Shown here one piece after another: positions 44,838 to 55,561 of a DNA stretch of 64,000 nt. Position 1 is the first letter of the stretch. Each line of letters begins with the position of its first letter. A model generated the notes under the pieces. It saw only the letters and a program-made list of their open reading frames with translations. It ran no database searches and was not told the DNA's origin. This DNA is from Dipteronia dyeriana (taxonomy: Eukaryota; Streptophyta; Magnoliopsida; Sapindales; Sapindaceae): the NCBI GenBank assembly GCA_032871835.1, contig CM065296.1:54837288-54901287 (forward strand), in the 5' to 3' direction. A program made the position numbers and the translations under genes.

Positions 44838-45055
44838 AATACAATCCTCGATATGCTGGTCTCGAATGAATTCGAACTATTGAGGAAAAATAATCCTTGC
44901 CATAGCTTGAGCTAAACGATCAGCCAAACTCTTCGAAGAAATTTTGAACAAAAAGTTACTAAGCATAATTTGCTAAAACTTATCAATCAAAATCGATTCA
45001 TTCAGCTTTGAAAGAAGAACAATAAAGCTGTAATTAAGATATTGAAAATAACTCT
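44838..45055 (-). pseudogene. LINE RT N-terminal part, minus strand
   Basis: Reading from 45055 down: FIVLLSKLNESI-like, IMLSNFLFKISSKSLADRLA, and QHIEDCI at 44860-44840. These are the standard blocks immediately upstream of the segment that starts at 26008. Joining 44838 to 26003 restores an uninterrupted reading across the AATAC duplication, so the Tat element inserted into this LINE. The LINE is cut at about 45058 by copia sequence. Confidence 0.85.
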
Positions 45056-45059
45056 TGTC

Positions 45060-45115
45060 ATGAAAAAATTGTCAAATACATTATAATGCTCTTGCTATAG
45101 AGCATAATCACAACA
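45060..45115 (-). repeat. Copia family-1 3' LTR stub, minus strand
   Basis: On the minus strand TGTTGTGATTATGCTCTATA starts at 45115, directly after the purine-rich GCAAGTGAGAGTTT; only about 56 bp of LTR remain before LINE sequence begins. Confidence 0.8.
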
Positions 45116-45190
45116 AAACTCTCACTTGCTCTTTAGCAAATGTGTCATATCTCTTATCCCCATATTCTCTAGGTGCCCATCGAAACTCTT

Positions 45191-47545
45191 TTATGGAAGA
45201 GCCTTTGTGAAGAGATCCGCTAGATTTTTTGCTAACACGATCTTGGTTATTGTCACGTCTCCCCTATGCACAATTTCTCTTAAAAGATGATACTTTCTTT
45301 CATTGTGTTTCCCTCTCTTATGACTTCTTGGTTCTCTCGAATTATACACTGCTCCACTATTGTCACAATAGATAGTGATCTGCTTATTCGTATCAGGAAC
45401 CACCTCCAAGTCAATCAAGAATTGGTGGAGCCAGACAACCTCTTTAGCAACTTCGTATGATACTCAACTTCGATTGTGGAATCAAAAATACAAGATTGCT
45501 TGATACTCCTCCATATGACTGTACCTCCTCCAAGTGTAAACACAGATCCTGATATTGATCTTTTAGAGTCATAATTTGATTGGAAATCGAAATCTGTACA
45601 CCCAATGGGAATTAAATCCCCACCAGAATATACAAGTATATAATCTCTCATTCTTCTGAGATACTTGAAAATATGCTTGACTACCGTCTTGTTATCAGGA
45701 CCAGGTTTTGTTTGAAACCTGATAACTATGCCAACAACAAAATAAAAATTTGGTCTAGTGTAGAGCATTGCATACATGAAACCCTACTCATGAAACCTAC
45801 TAACTATGCCCACAACAAAACAAATATCTAGTCTAGTACAAAGCATTGCATGTATGAGACTTCCAACTACTGATACATATGGAACCCTACTCATGAATTG
45901 CTCTTCAAGCTCATTCTTAGGAACTTGTTCCTTAGAAAGTTTGATTCCATGTTTGAAAGGTAACATACCTTTCTTGGAATCTTGCATGGAAAACCTAGAC
46001 AAGATTTTATTTATGTATGAAGCTAGGGATAAGGCAATTGTTCTATTCTTTCTATCCCTTATGACTTAGATACCAAGAATATAACTTGCTTCTCCTAAGT
46101 CCTTCATATCAAATTATTTTACTAACCATTATTTTACTGATGTCAATACACCTACATCGTTTCCGATGAGTAGTATATCATCAACGTAAAGAATTAGGAA
46201 AACCAACTTGTCACCTTTAATCCTTTTGTATACACAGGGTTTGTCAAGATTTTGAATAAATCCAAAACTTTTCATGGCTTGATCAAACCTTATGTTTCAG
46301 GATCTGGATGCTTGCTTCAATCCATATATGGATCTTTGTAACTTGCTTACCCTTTCCTCTTGGAATTTTTCAATGAATCCTTCTGGTTGCATCATATAAT
46401 TGCTTTTGTCAAGACTTCCATTAAGGAAAGCTGTCTTGACGTCCATTTTCCAAATCTCTAGGTCTAGAGATGCCACAATGGATAAGAGTATCCTACTGGA
46501 TTTAAGCATGGTCACAAGAGAGAAGGTTTCCTCTTAATCGATACCTTCCTTTTGTGTGTAACCTTTAGCTACCAATCTAGCTTTAATGGTTTCCACCTTT
46601 CCTTCGATTCCTCTCTTCCTCTTGTATACCCACTTGCACCCAATGGATTTTATCCATTTAGATAAGTCTACAACAGACCAGACTTTGTTTTTGAACATAT
46701 ATTCAATTTCGGATTGTATTTCCTTTTGCCAATGGCGATAATCAACATCTTCCATTGATTCTTTATATGTATAGGGATCATCGTTGTCTGGGAGATTCTC
46801 TATAGATTCTCCTAGATCGATGTATCTCTCGGGTTGTCTACTAACCCTCCCACTATGACGAGATATGGTAGATTGTTGACCTTGTGTTGGTGCGAAACTT
46901 ATAATTGGGCTAGTTTGTGAAACCTCTTGTGGAATTGTATTTTTTGAAAGCTTATTCAGGACAATTGTACTTTTAGGCACAAAATTATTCATATAGTCCA
47001 CTTCCAAAAATTTAGCATTTGTCAAAACAAATAATTTAAGATCTGAAAGATTATAGAAATAATATCCTTTGGCTCCTTTTGGATACCCTACAAATATGCA
47101 TGTTTCTGAACAGGACTCTATATTTTGTCTTTCCTTTTAACATATGCGTAGGACATCCAAATATCCATAACTCATGCGGTGTTTTAGAAACTGACTTAGA
47201 TGGTACATCGTTTAGAATGTACATAGTGGCTTGTAAATCATATCCCCAAAAAAATTAGGAAGCCTTGAATAACTCAACATAGACCTAACCATGTTCAAAA
47301 GAGTTCTATTTCTCCGTTCTACCACCCCATTTTTTGAGGTGTTCCTGGCACAAAAAATTGAGAAACTATCCCATTATCAAAAAGATATTGCTGAAACTCA
47401 CTAGATAGATATTCTCCACCACGATTAGATCTCAAGATTTTTATATGTTTCTCAAGCTGATTTTCTACTTCAGCTTTAAATGCTTTGAACATGTTAAAAG
47501 CATCCGACTTATGTCTCATGAGATACACATAAGAGACCATCTCCT
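45191..47545 (-). pseudogene. Copia integrase end, RT and RNase H, minus strand
   Basis: Minus strand from 47540: integrase fragment YVYLMRHKSDAFNMFKAF and LRSNRGGEYLSSEFQQYL (D and E of the catalytic core); then the linker SRHSGRVSRQPERY and RT opening HWQKEIQSEIEYM, CKWVYKRKRG, ARLVAKGYTQKEGID (47025-46534); WKMDVKTAFLNGSLDKSNYM and SIYGLKQASRS (46515-46297); YVDDI-L-IGND near 46200-46150; KEQVPKNELEEQF (46002-45784); RNase H with CTDFDFQSNYDS and RSHKRGKHNERKYHL (45680-45191). A 78-bp tandem duplication repeats the MLYTRP segment. Frameshifts are numerous. The start of integrase and everything before it are deleted. Confidence 0.9.
45712..45867 (-). repeat. 78-bp tandem duplication inside copia pol
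   Basis: Two units 78 bp apart: AACTATGCC at 45724 and 45802, CATTGCAT at 45767 and 45845. It duplicates the AMLYTRPxxxFVVGIVxRF segment; the length is a multiple of three. Confidence 0.85.
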
Positions 47546-48893
47546 ACTGAGAAAAATATTTTGACTTTTAATTAAACAATTAATTAATAAATTTATAAAT
47601 TATTTTATATTTAATTAAATAATAAAATAAAAAACAATATATTAAGCTATTATATATAGCCTTATACTCCCAAGCCAATATATATGGGCCAAATATTGTT
47701 TTTCCTATTTTATTAATTCCATTAGGCTTAAATAAAAAGTCCACATGAGAACTAGACCCATTCTTACTAAAAGAAACAAGTCCACATGCCTTAATACAAT
47801 TCTATATGGACCCATAAATTGGTCCAGTAGAATATATCAAGTGATTCATTGTCCGTGTGGATTGGGGATCTTGGCGGGCTATCTAAATTTAAGTTCCAAT
47901 AGACATAACCTAATCACAATCAACAAATGATTCACTTAGGTTCGATCTTTTAATTTTATTTCATTCCACTAAAAACTAAAATTGAACTCTTAAAAAATGA
48001 TAGAATAATTTAATATTGCTCATTCATACCCTAGACAATCTTAATGGAGATAGTGAATCCTCGTGAAGAATATCAGTAATTGCCAAGAGCTCATAGACTG
48101 CCTATAACTCTCCAAGTTACTATGTTTACTCATATGACCACATTTTGAACTTGGATATTTTGACATGTCTAGAAGACATATTTCAATAGACACTATTGAA
48201 AACTTAACGTTAAGGTTTAATATCAAATATCTCAAAACATCCATATGATGATATTCTACTCTCATTTAATAAATGGAGTCACAATGTCCATCTATAAATG
48301 AAGTCCTCTATCGATTAACAAATGAATACCACCAAACTATCGAGGATAGACAATGCTATATAATCATACTTATTGATAGCTCAAGTGATAACACTTGCAA
48401 CCATAAGTTCATCATTTATCTCTGGATTGAGATATACTCTCCGATTTTCTTCAAGTGAAAAATTTTATCCATTGACGATTATGGATAAAGTATTTCACTA
48501 TGATCCTATTAAATGCACCCATTGTACTAGATTCTTTTGCCTAAAGACACCACACTTTGATGATTTTGTACTCATCATAACACATTTGATCCCACTCAAA
48601 TGCTAGCAAAAGAATCTACAATTTTGACAAGATAGAGGCACCCAACCTTTAACTTAAGTTTTGAATATTATTCAAAACTAACTAAGGAAGTGTGTCTACC
48701 TCATACATATCCAGATGTATGAACAATTCTTCTTTTATCATGATCTTTTGATCTTATGATTATTTACTTTTGACAATTATAATAATTAAACTATAAATGC
48801 TATAAGATTTGTCAAACTCGAAATCACTTTTATCAATATGAAAAGATTATCAAATACATTATTACACTCTAACTATCGAGCGTAATCCCAATA
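47541..48893 (-). repeat. Copia family-1 LTR, 5' part, minus strand
   Basis: Minus strand from 48893: TATTGGGATTACGCTCGATA through the landmarks ATGTATGAGGTAGACAC and GATCGAACCTAAGTG to AGGAGATGGTCTC (47552-47541), where it switches into integrase. The 3' half of the LTR and all leading internal sequence are missing. Confidence 0.9.
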
Positions 48894-48916
48894 GGAAGAC
48901 CGACCAAGGCATCAGG
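48894..48916. repeat. 23-bp remnant of Tat-2 tandem repeat
   Basis: GACCGACCAAGGCATCAGG matches the GCCTGACCAAGGCATCAGG core of the array at 56136-56560. It is all that separates the two head-to-head copia LTRs. Confidence 0.8.
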
Positions 48917-50482
48917 TGTTAGGATTATGCTCGATAGCAATAGTATAATAATATATTTGACAATCTTTTTATATTAATAAAGTGAATTCTAGTTTAACAA
49001 ATTTTATAGCATTTATAGTTTAATTATTATAATTGTCAAAAGTAAATAATCACAAGATCAAAAGATTATGAGAAAAGAAGAATTGTTTATACATCTAGAT
49101 ATGTATGAGGTAGATACAATTATTTAGTTAGTCCTGAATAATATTCACAACTTAAGATAAAGGTTGTGCGCCTTTTATCTTGTCAAAGTTTTAGATTTTT
49201 TTGATAACATTTGAGTGGGATCAAATGGGTTATGATAAGTCTAAAATCATCAATGTGTGGTGTCTTTGGGTAAAAGAATCTAGTGCACTGGGTGCATTGA
49301 AAAGGATCACAGTGAATTACTTTATCTAGAACCGTCAATGGATAAAAGTTTTCACTTGAAGACAATCAGAGAGTCTATCTCAATTCCGAGATAAATGATG
49401 GACTTATGGTTGCAAGTGTTATCATTTGAGCTATCAATGAGTACGATTATATAACATAGTCTATCCTCGATAGTTTGGTGGTATTCATTTGTTAATCGAC
49501 ATGGTGGCTCCATTTATTAAATAAGAGTATAATATCATCACATAGACGTTTTGAGGTATTGGATATTAAATCTTAATGTTAAGTTTTCAATAGTGTCTAT
49601 TGAAACATGGCTTCTGGACAAGTCCAAATATCCAAGTTCAAAATGTGGTCATATGAGTAAATATGGTAACTTGGAGAGCTAAAGGCGGTCTATGAGCTCT
49701 TGGCGATTACTGATATTCTTTATGAGGATACACTTTCTCCATTAAGGTTGTCTAGGGTATGAATGAGAAATATTAACTTATTCTATCTTTATTTAAGAGT
49801 TCAATTTTAGTTCTTTAGTGGAATGAACTAAAATTAATAGATCGGGCCTATGTGAATCATTTGTTGATTGTGATTGGGTTATGTTTATTGGAGCTTAAAT
49901 TTAGATATCCCGCCAAGATCTCTAATCTACACAAACTTGCATGGATCACTTGATATATTCTACCAGACCAATTTAGGGGTCCATCTAGAATTGTATTATG
50001 GCATGTGGACTTGTTTCTTTTTGTAAGAATGGGTCTAGTTCACATGTGGACTTTTTATTAAAGTCAAATGGATTTAATAAAATAAGAAAATTAATACATA
50101 TGCCTATAAAATGTTATAAGCGGCAAGGCTAATATATAAAAGCCTAATATACTAATTTTTCTTTTATTATTTGATTAAATGAAAATTAATTAATTTGGTA
50201 ATTAATTAATTATTTAATTAAAAGTCAAAATCTTTTTTCTATTAGGAGATGGTCTCCTAATATTATACTATTGTTGGTAGTATAATTAATATTAAAGATT
50301 ATATTTGATAAGTAGATAAAGAAAAGAAATTATTTATCTAATCAAATTAAAATTAGGAAGTCTTTAGTGTGGTTACAAACACACTATTGAGTTGGATTAT
50401 GAGTCTTGGTGTAGGAAAGAATTATTTTTGGAAAAGGATTCTTGGTCACCAAGTAAATCCACCTACCGATAGGATTCTTGCC
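48917..50482 (+). repeat. Copia family-1 LTR, left part (copy C)
   Basis: It starts TGTTAGGATTATGCTCGATA and is collinear with copy B up to GGATTCTTGCC, where an Athila-like LTR begins. The preceding TCAGG corresponds to TCAAA after 56135, a decayed 5-bp duplication around the whole 48917-56135 insertion. Confidence 0.88.
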
Positions 50483-51822
50483 TGATTAACACTTAAAAAT
50501 GTATGTTTACTAAGGGATAATATCATCATTTTACACTTCAATATGATTAATTTCTCAATTTAGACATAATTTCGTTCGCTCGCTTAAATAAATGTGTTGT
50601 GTAGTAATCAGTGTATTTTTCTTTGTATTTCGGAGGTAATTCGATCAATTTAGAATCATGGAGATGTCAGATGGCAAAATAATCATCGTTTTCAAGTTTA
50701 GAACGTCAAAAACCTTAAGAAGGCCATGAATGACATTTTTGTAATTTTGACTATTCACTGTTCACAGTTAACTTTCATTGTCCACAGTTGACTTTCACTA
50801 TTCCTGATGATGTGGCACATTCCTATTGGCCCAAACTGCGAGTGCACCAAACACACGGCTACAGAGAATCATATTCTAGAAGGCGGTGCACTGTTCACTA
50901 TTAACTTCACGGATGCGGTACTGTTCACTGTTCACTTCACAGATGAGTTACTGTTCACTGTCACTGTTCACTGATGAAGTGGCGAAATCTGGACGCTCCA
51001 TTCTAAATTCATCCAATGGTCAATTTTCATCCATATTTTGTATAAATAGGAGGCCTCTCCCCACTAATTTTCATATTCTTAATCCAAATATGATATTAGA
51101 TTTGTTAAATTCTGTCTCTTTTGTTCTCAAATTCTCAGTTTAAATAAAATAGTTATTTTCTAGTTAAATTATGTCTGGCTAATTTTATATAGCTAGGGCC
51201 AAAGGTGAAACTGTTGGTACGGAAAATATGATCCAATTTTGGTAAGTTTATTATTTTTATGCTTTCTCTCCTATGATCTTTGTGGAGTTTTTGACTCACT
51301 GTAGATAGACAGATATTTTCTAGCACAGTGAGTACTTTTACCCATATTTATCAGAGAGTGGTTTCTCCTCTCTGATATTTGTGGAGTTTTTGACTCACTG
51401 TAGACAGACAGATATTGTCTAGCACAGTGAGTAGTTTTACCCGTATCTATCAGAGAGTGGTTTATCCCCTCTAATCTTTGTGGAGTTTTTACTCACTGTA
51501 AACAGACATATATTGTCTAGCACAGTGTGTACTTTTACCCACATCTATTAGAGAGTGGTCAGTGGAGTGGAATACTATCCCATTAATCTGGACTAAATAT
51601 TAATAATTGGATCATATTCGAATTACCAACAGTGGATCCCTTAGCTCCAGTATTAATTTTAATTGATATTTATTTTATAACAAGCTTAGTAATTAATCTA
51701 GATAATTAATTCTACAAGGACAAGTGAATAACCTCCAAGTGGTTCGACCCGGTCTTACCGATTAATTTATTACTATGACACTCTTATACTTGGGAGTATG
51801 AACACTTATTTAAGACGTGTCA
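50483..51822 (+). repeat. Athila-like gypsy 5' LTR
   Basis: It starts TGATTAACACTTAAAAATG and ends AAGACGTGTCA, about 1.34 kb. It holds a cluster of GTTCACTG motifs (50755-50985) and three 99-bp tandem units (51270-51577). A tRNA-type primer site follows. No second LTR of this element is present in full. Confidence 0.82.
51270..51577 (+). repeat. Three 99-bp tandem units in Athila-like LTR
   Basis: TGTGGAGTTTTT(G)ACTCACTG starts at 51281, 51380 and 51479, exactly 99 bp apart, each followed by GACAGATAT and CTAGCACAGTGAGTA and ending in GAGAGTGGT. Confidence 0.95.
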
Positions 51823-51840
51823 AGAATGGTGAACTTACCT

Positions 51841-51855
51841 CGCCGTTGCCGGGGA
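51841..51855 (+). promoter_or_regulatory. Primer-binding site of Athila-like element
   Basis: CGCCGTTGCCGGGGA lies 18 bp after the LTR end and matches the core of the aspartate-tRNA-type primer site used by many plant gypsy elements. The first bases are changed. Confidence 0.75.
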
Positions 51856-52383
51856 GGTAAGTCCGCCTTTTCTTTGTAGAAATAATTTCCTTTTAATTTT
51901 ATTTTAGTTTTGCTATTTTTTCTTCTGTCTTCTTTGTTCTTGTTTTGTATTCATTTTGCATCACTCATCTCAATCATAAACTTCATCCACTTTAAAAAAA
52001 AAAACTTGTAATCATTAATCATATTTTTACATTTTAGTCCTTCAATTTTTTTATATTTGAATTTTAGCTTAGATCTAGTTTGTATTTGCATATAGGTCAT
52101 TTTATTTTTCATTTTTTTTGCATATAAGTCCCTGTAATTATCACATTTTTTATTTTGTCCCTATATTTATAATTATTTACACTTTTGCCCCAATACTTGT
52201 GCATATTTGCATTTACACCCCTAGAATTTTGCATCTTGTTATTTTTATCACTTTTTCTTTTATATTCTTCATTTTTCTGTATTTCATCTCCATGAACCCT
52301 CATTAAATTTTCATGAGACATTGGTCTCGAACATCTAGTGGTAGATAATTAGGAAATCCCAATCACCCACATTCACCAACAAC
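51856..52383 (+). other. Athila-like leader, noncoding
   Basis: T-rich leader between primer site and gag. The short frames on either strand are not supported as genes. Confidence 0.6.
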
Positions 52384-53493
52384 ATGGCTGAAAACCCACT
52401 TAGACATCCAACAGGAAACCACACCGAGAACCTTTTAGACAACCTTGACAGCATATCTCAACACAGTAACCATCTGCCTTATGTTTACCATGACCAACAC
52501 ATTAACCCAAATCCACCTAGAACTCTTAGAGACTACATGAACCTCACACGTACTGGAGCACCTTCGTACAAAGCTTTCCCACCAAATGCAACACGCTTTA
52601 ATTTTAAACTAGAAATCATTCAACTTTTACCCAATTTTCACGGTCTTGAATCTGAAAATCCATATTTGCATCTTAGAGAGTTTGAGGAAATCTGTAACAC
52701 TTGCACTGACCAGAATGTTAGCATGGATGTAATCAAGCTTAAGTTTTTCCCTTTTCCCTTAAAAGATAAAGCAAAAACTTGGTTACAAAACCTTAGGCCA
52801 GGATCAATCCAAACTTGGAATGATATGCAACAACAGTTCTTAAAGAAATTTTTCCCACCTCATAGAACAAACTCTCTTAAGAGGCAAATCACTTCATTTG
52901 CCCAAAAACCTAGGAAAACACTTTACCAATGTTGGGATAGGTTCAAAGAGTTGATAAACGTCTGTCTGTATCATGGTTTTGAAACATGGAGGATAGTGTC
53001 ACATTTCTATGAGGGACTCACACCCCAAAGTAGACAAGTCATTGAAATGATGTGTAATGGGAAGTTCAGTGACAAAAATCCTGAAGAAGCACTTGAATAC
53101 CTTGACCATATCGCCGAAAGTGCTCAAAATTGGGACACCATTGGTTCCTATGAGTCCATGAGAAAAACACAACCATCTCCATCTAGTGGAGGCATTTACA
53201 ATCTTAGGGAAGATCATGACCTTCAAGCTAGATTCGCATCCCTAGCTAGGAAAGTTGAAGCTTTAGAAACTAAAAAGAGTGAACATGTAAAATATGTACA
53301 AGAAATTGCATGCCATGTATGTGATTTTAATGATCATATCACTCATAGTTGCCCAACTTTACCAGCTTTAAAAGATTGCCTTCATGCTTTGCACGCTTTC
53401 AACAAGCCAAATTTTAACCCATATTCACAAACCTACAATCCTGGTTGGAAAAATCACCTAAATTTTAGTTGGAGGAACAACAATCAAGCCTAG
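52384..53493 (+). CDS. gag: Athila-like gag
   Basis: 369 codons, open. It starts MAENPLRHPTGNHTENLLDN. The capsid part has LRDYMNLTRTGAPS, HLREFEEICNTC, LKFFPFPLKDKAKTWLQNL, MQQQFLKKFFPPHRT and HFYEGLTPQSRQVIEMM (residues about 40-230), the usual order for Athila gag. A Cys-rich CHVCDFNDHITHSC near residues 308-321 takes the place of a zinc knuckle. The stop at 53491 is probably a nonsense change: the same frame continues with coding-like sequence (SQTAQTFIDVKDTLAKIAS and TLRSGKVIEKPI) to the protease. Its role is particle formation. Confidence 0.9.
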   Translation: MAENPLRHPTGNHTENLLDNLDSISQHSNHLPYVYHDQHINPNPPRTLRDYMNLTRTGAPSYKAFPPNATRFNFKLEIIQLLPNFHGLESENPYLHLREFEEICNTCTDQNVSMDVIKLKFFPFPLKDKAKTWLQNLRPGSIQTWNDMQQQFLKKFFPPHRTNSLKRQITSFAQKPRKTLYQCWDRFKELINVCLYHGFETWRIVSHFYEGLTPQSRQVIEMMCNGKFSDKNPEEALEYLDHIAESAQNWDTIGSYESMRKTQPSPSSGGIYNLREDHDLQARFASLARKVEALETKKSEHVKYVQEIACHVCDFNDHITHSCPTLPALKDCLHALHAFNKPNFNPYSQTYNPGWKNHLNFSWRNNNQA

Positions 53494-55258
53494 TCTTCAC
53501 AACCACCAAGTCCATCACATCCACAAACACACCATAATTTCCAAAACCCTCAAGGTTATACGCCTTATGTCCCACCATTTAGGAAAAACCTTGAAGAAAC
53601 TTTGTACTCATTCATTGAGAAGCAAGAAACCATTAACAGCCAAACTGCACAAACCTTCATAGATGTTAAAGATACTTTGGCAAAGATTGCTTCTTCACTC
53701 ACCACACACGAAAAAGGTAAGTTTCCATCTCAACCATAACCAAATTCTAAGAGTCAGTCAAGTTCCTGTGACAATAACCAACACCCATACCAAGTCAAAT
53801 CAATTACCACTCTTCGTAGTGGTAAAGTCATCGAAAAACCTATTCTTGAATCTTGTAAAAATGATGTTGAGTCATTTTCAAAGGGTAAGGAAGGGGTTGA
53901 TGAAACCACTGTTAACGAAGAAATAATTGAATCCCTACCTACACTCCCATATCCTCAGGCTCTTAAAAATTCATAGAAATCGAAGCAATCTCCAAAGATT
54001 TTTGAAATTTTCAAACAGGTAAAGATCAATATCCCTTTGTTGAACGCAATCAAACAGGTACCTTCTTAAGCTAAATTTTTGAAGGATCTATGCACTGTGA
54101 AAAGGAAGCATCAGGTAAGAAAGAAAGCCTTTATGGCTGAACAGGTAAGTTCTATTCTTTCCAATAATTTTTTTTTAAAATATAAATATCCTTGTTGTCC
54201 CACTATTCCCTGCACAATTGGTAACTGTAAAATTGAGCATGCTTTACATGACCTAGGTGCTAGCGTAAATTTGCTCCCATACTCATTTTATCAGCAACTT
54301 AAACTTGGTGAGTTAAAGCCGACTTCAACCACACTTTGTCTTGCTGATAGGTCAATTAAAATACAAAAAGGAATAGTGGAAGATGTGTTAGTACAAGTCG
54401 ATAAATTTATCTACCTAGTAGATTTTATTGTCTTGGAAACACAACCTGTTGTTAATGAGTACAAATCAATTCCTATTATATTTGGCCGACCATTTTTAGC
54501 TACTGCTAATGCCTTAATTAATTGCAGGAATGGAATAATGAGCATGTCTTTTGGAAATATGGAAATTAAGCTTAATGTTTTCAACATGTCTAAAGAACCA
54601 TTTGATGATGAAAATGAAGATGAAGATGTAGACATTATTGAAACCATTGTTGAAGATCATGTTCAAAAGGATTCTCCTAACTCATCTGAAATTTGTTTGA
54701 TCAATTCACCTGAGTCAAGCATGCATTCATATCTTGATGATTGTTTGCAAATTGTCAAAGAAGAAGGAGACACTTCAGATTTTAAAGAATTGGAACAGAA
54801 AGATGACGAGCCAGAAGAAAAAGCACCCATCAATGATTCTTTTCCTAATGATCTTTTATTCTCTATCACAACTTTACCTTGGTATGCTTACATTGTTAAT
54901 TATCTTACAACAGGAATGATGCCACTCGATTGGAATGCAAAGGACAGAAAGAAATTTTTGACCAAGGTAAAACATTTTTACTGGGATGAACCGTACTTAT
55001 TCAAGTATTGTCCTGATCAAATTGTTTGACAGTGTATTCCAGGCAATGAGGTAAGTAGTGTCATTGAATTTTTTCATTCTGAAGCATGTGGTGGTCAGTT
55101 TTCGTCAAAGAAAACGGCCGTAAAAATATTACAGTGTGGATTTTATTGGCCCACCTTGTTTAAAGATGCACATGCATTCTGTAAAACCTGTGAAAATTGT
55201 CAAAAGTTAGGATCCATTTTCAATCGAAACATGATACCTTTAAACCCTATTCTTGTGA
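53494..55258 (+). pseudogene. Athila-like protease joined to integrase, RT-RNase H missing
   Basis: Same frame as gag, with stops near 53740, 53976, 54069 and at 55027. The block 54079-55026 holds the protease HALHDLGASVNLLPYSFY (D-L-G active site, about 54240-54290) and IIFGRPFLATANALINC, then an acidic linker (EPFDDENEDEDVD, EQKDDEPEEKAP) and, in frame, the segment that normally follows RNase H: PWYAYIVNYLTTG, FYWDEPYLFKYCPDQIV, and the integrase zinc region CGGQFSSKKTAVKILQCGFYW ... CKTCENCQK. RT and RNase H are absent. Sequence ends at about 55258 in NPILVK. It depends on another element's RT if it ever moved. Confidence 0.85.
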
Positions 55259-55287
55259 AAACTGTTCACTGTTCACTGATGACCCTC

Positions 55288-55504
55288 CTATTGAGTTGGA
55301 TTAGGAGTCTTGGTGTAGAAAAGAATTCTTTTTGGAAAAGGATTCTTTTTGGAAATGGATTATTGGTCACCAAGTAAATCCACCTAAGGATAGGATTCTT
55401 GCCCATCAAGTAAATCCTTCATATGAGATGATTAAGTCTCCAAAATTAAATATCAGTTGAATTCGGCCAACCCTAAATGTTTTAGGGCTAGGAATTCGGC
55501 CATC

Positions 55505-55561
<57 letters not shown>

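Noticed and set aside
54079..55029. Open frame of 316 codons as a host gene
   Set aside because: It contains an Athila-type protease (DLGASVNLLPY) and integrase zinc-region wording in frame with gag upstream.
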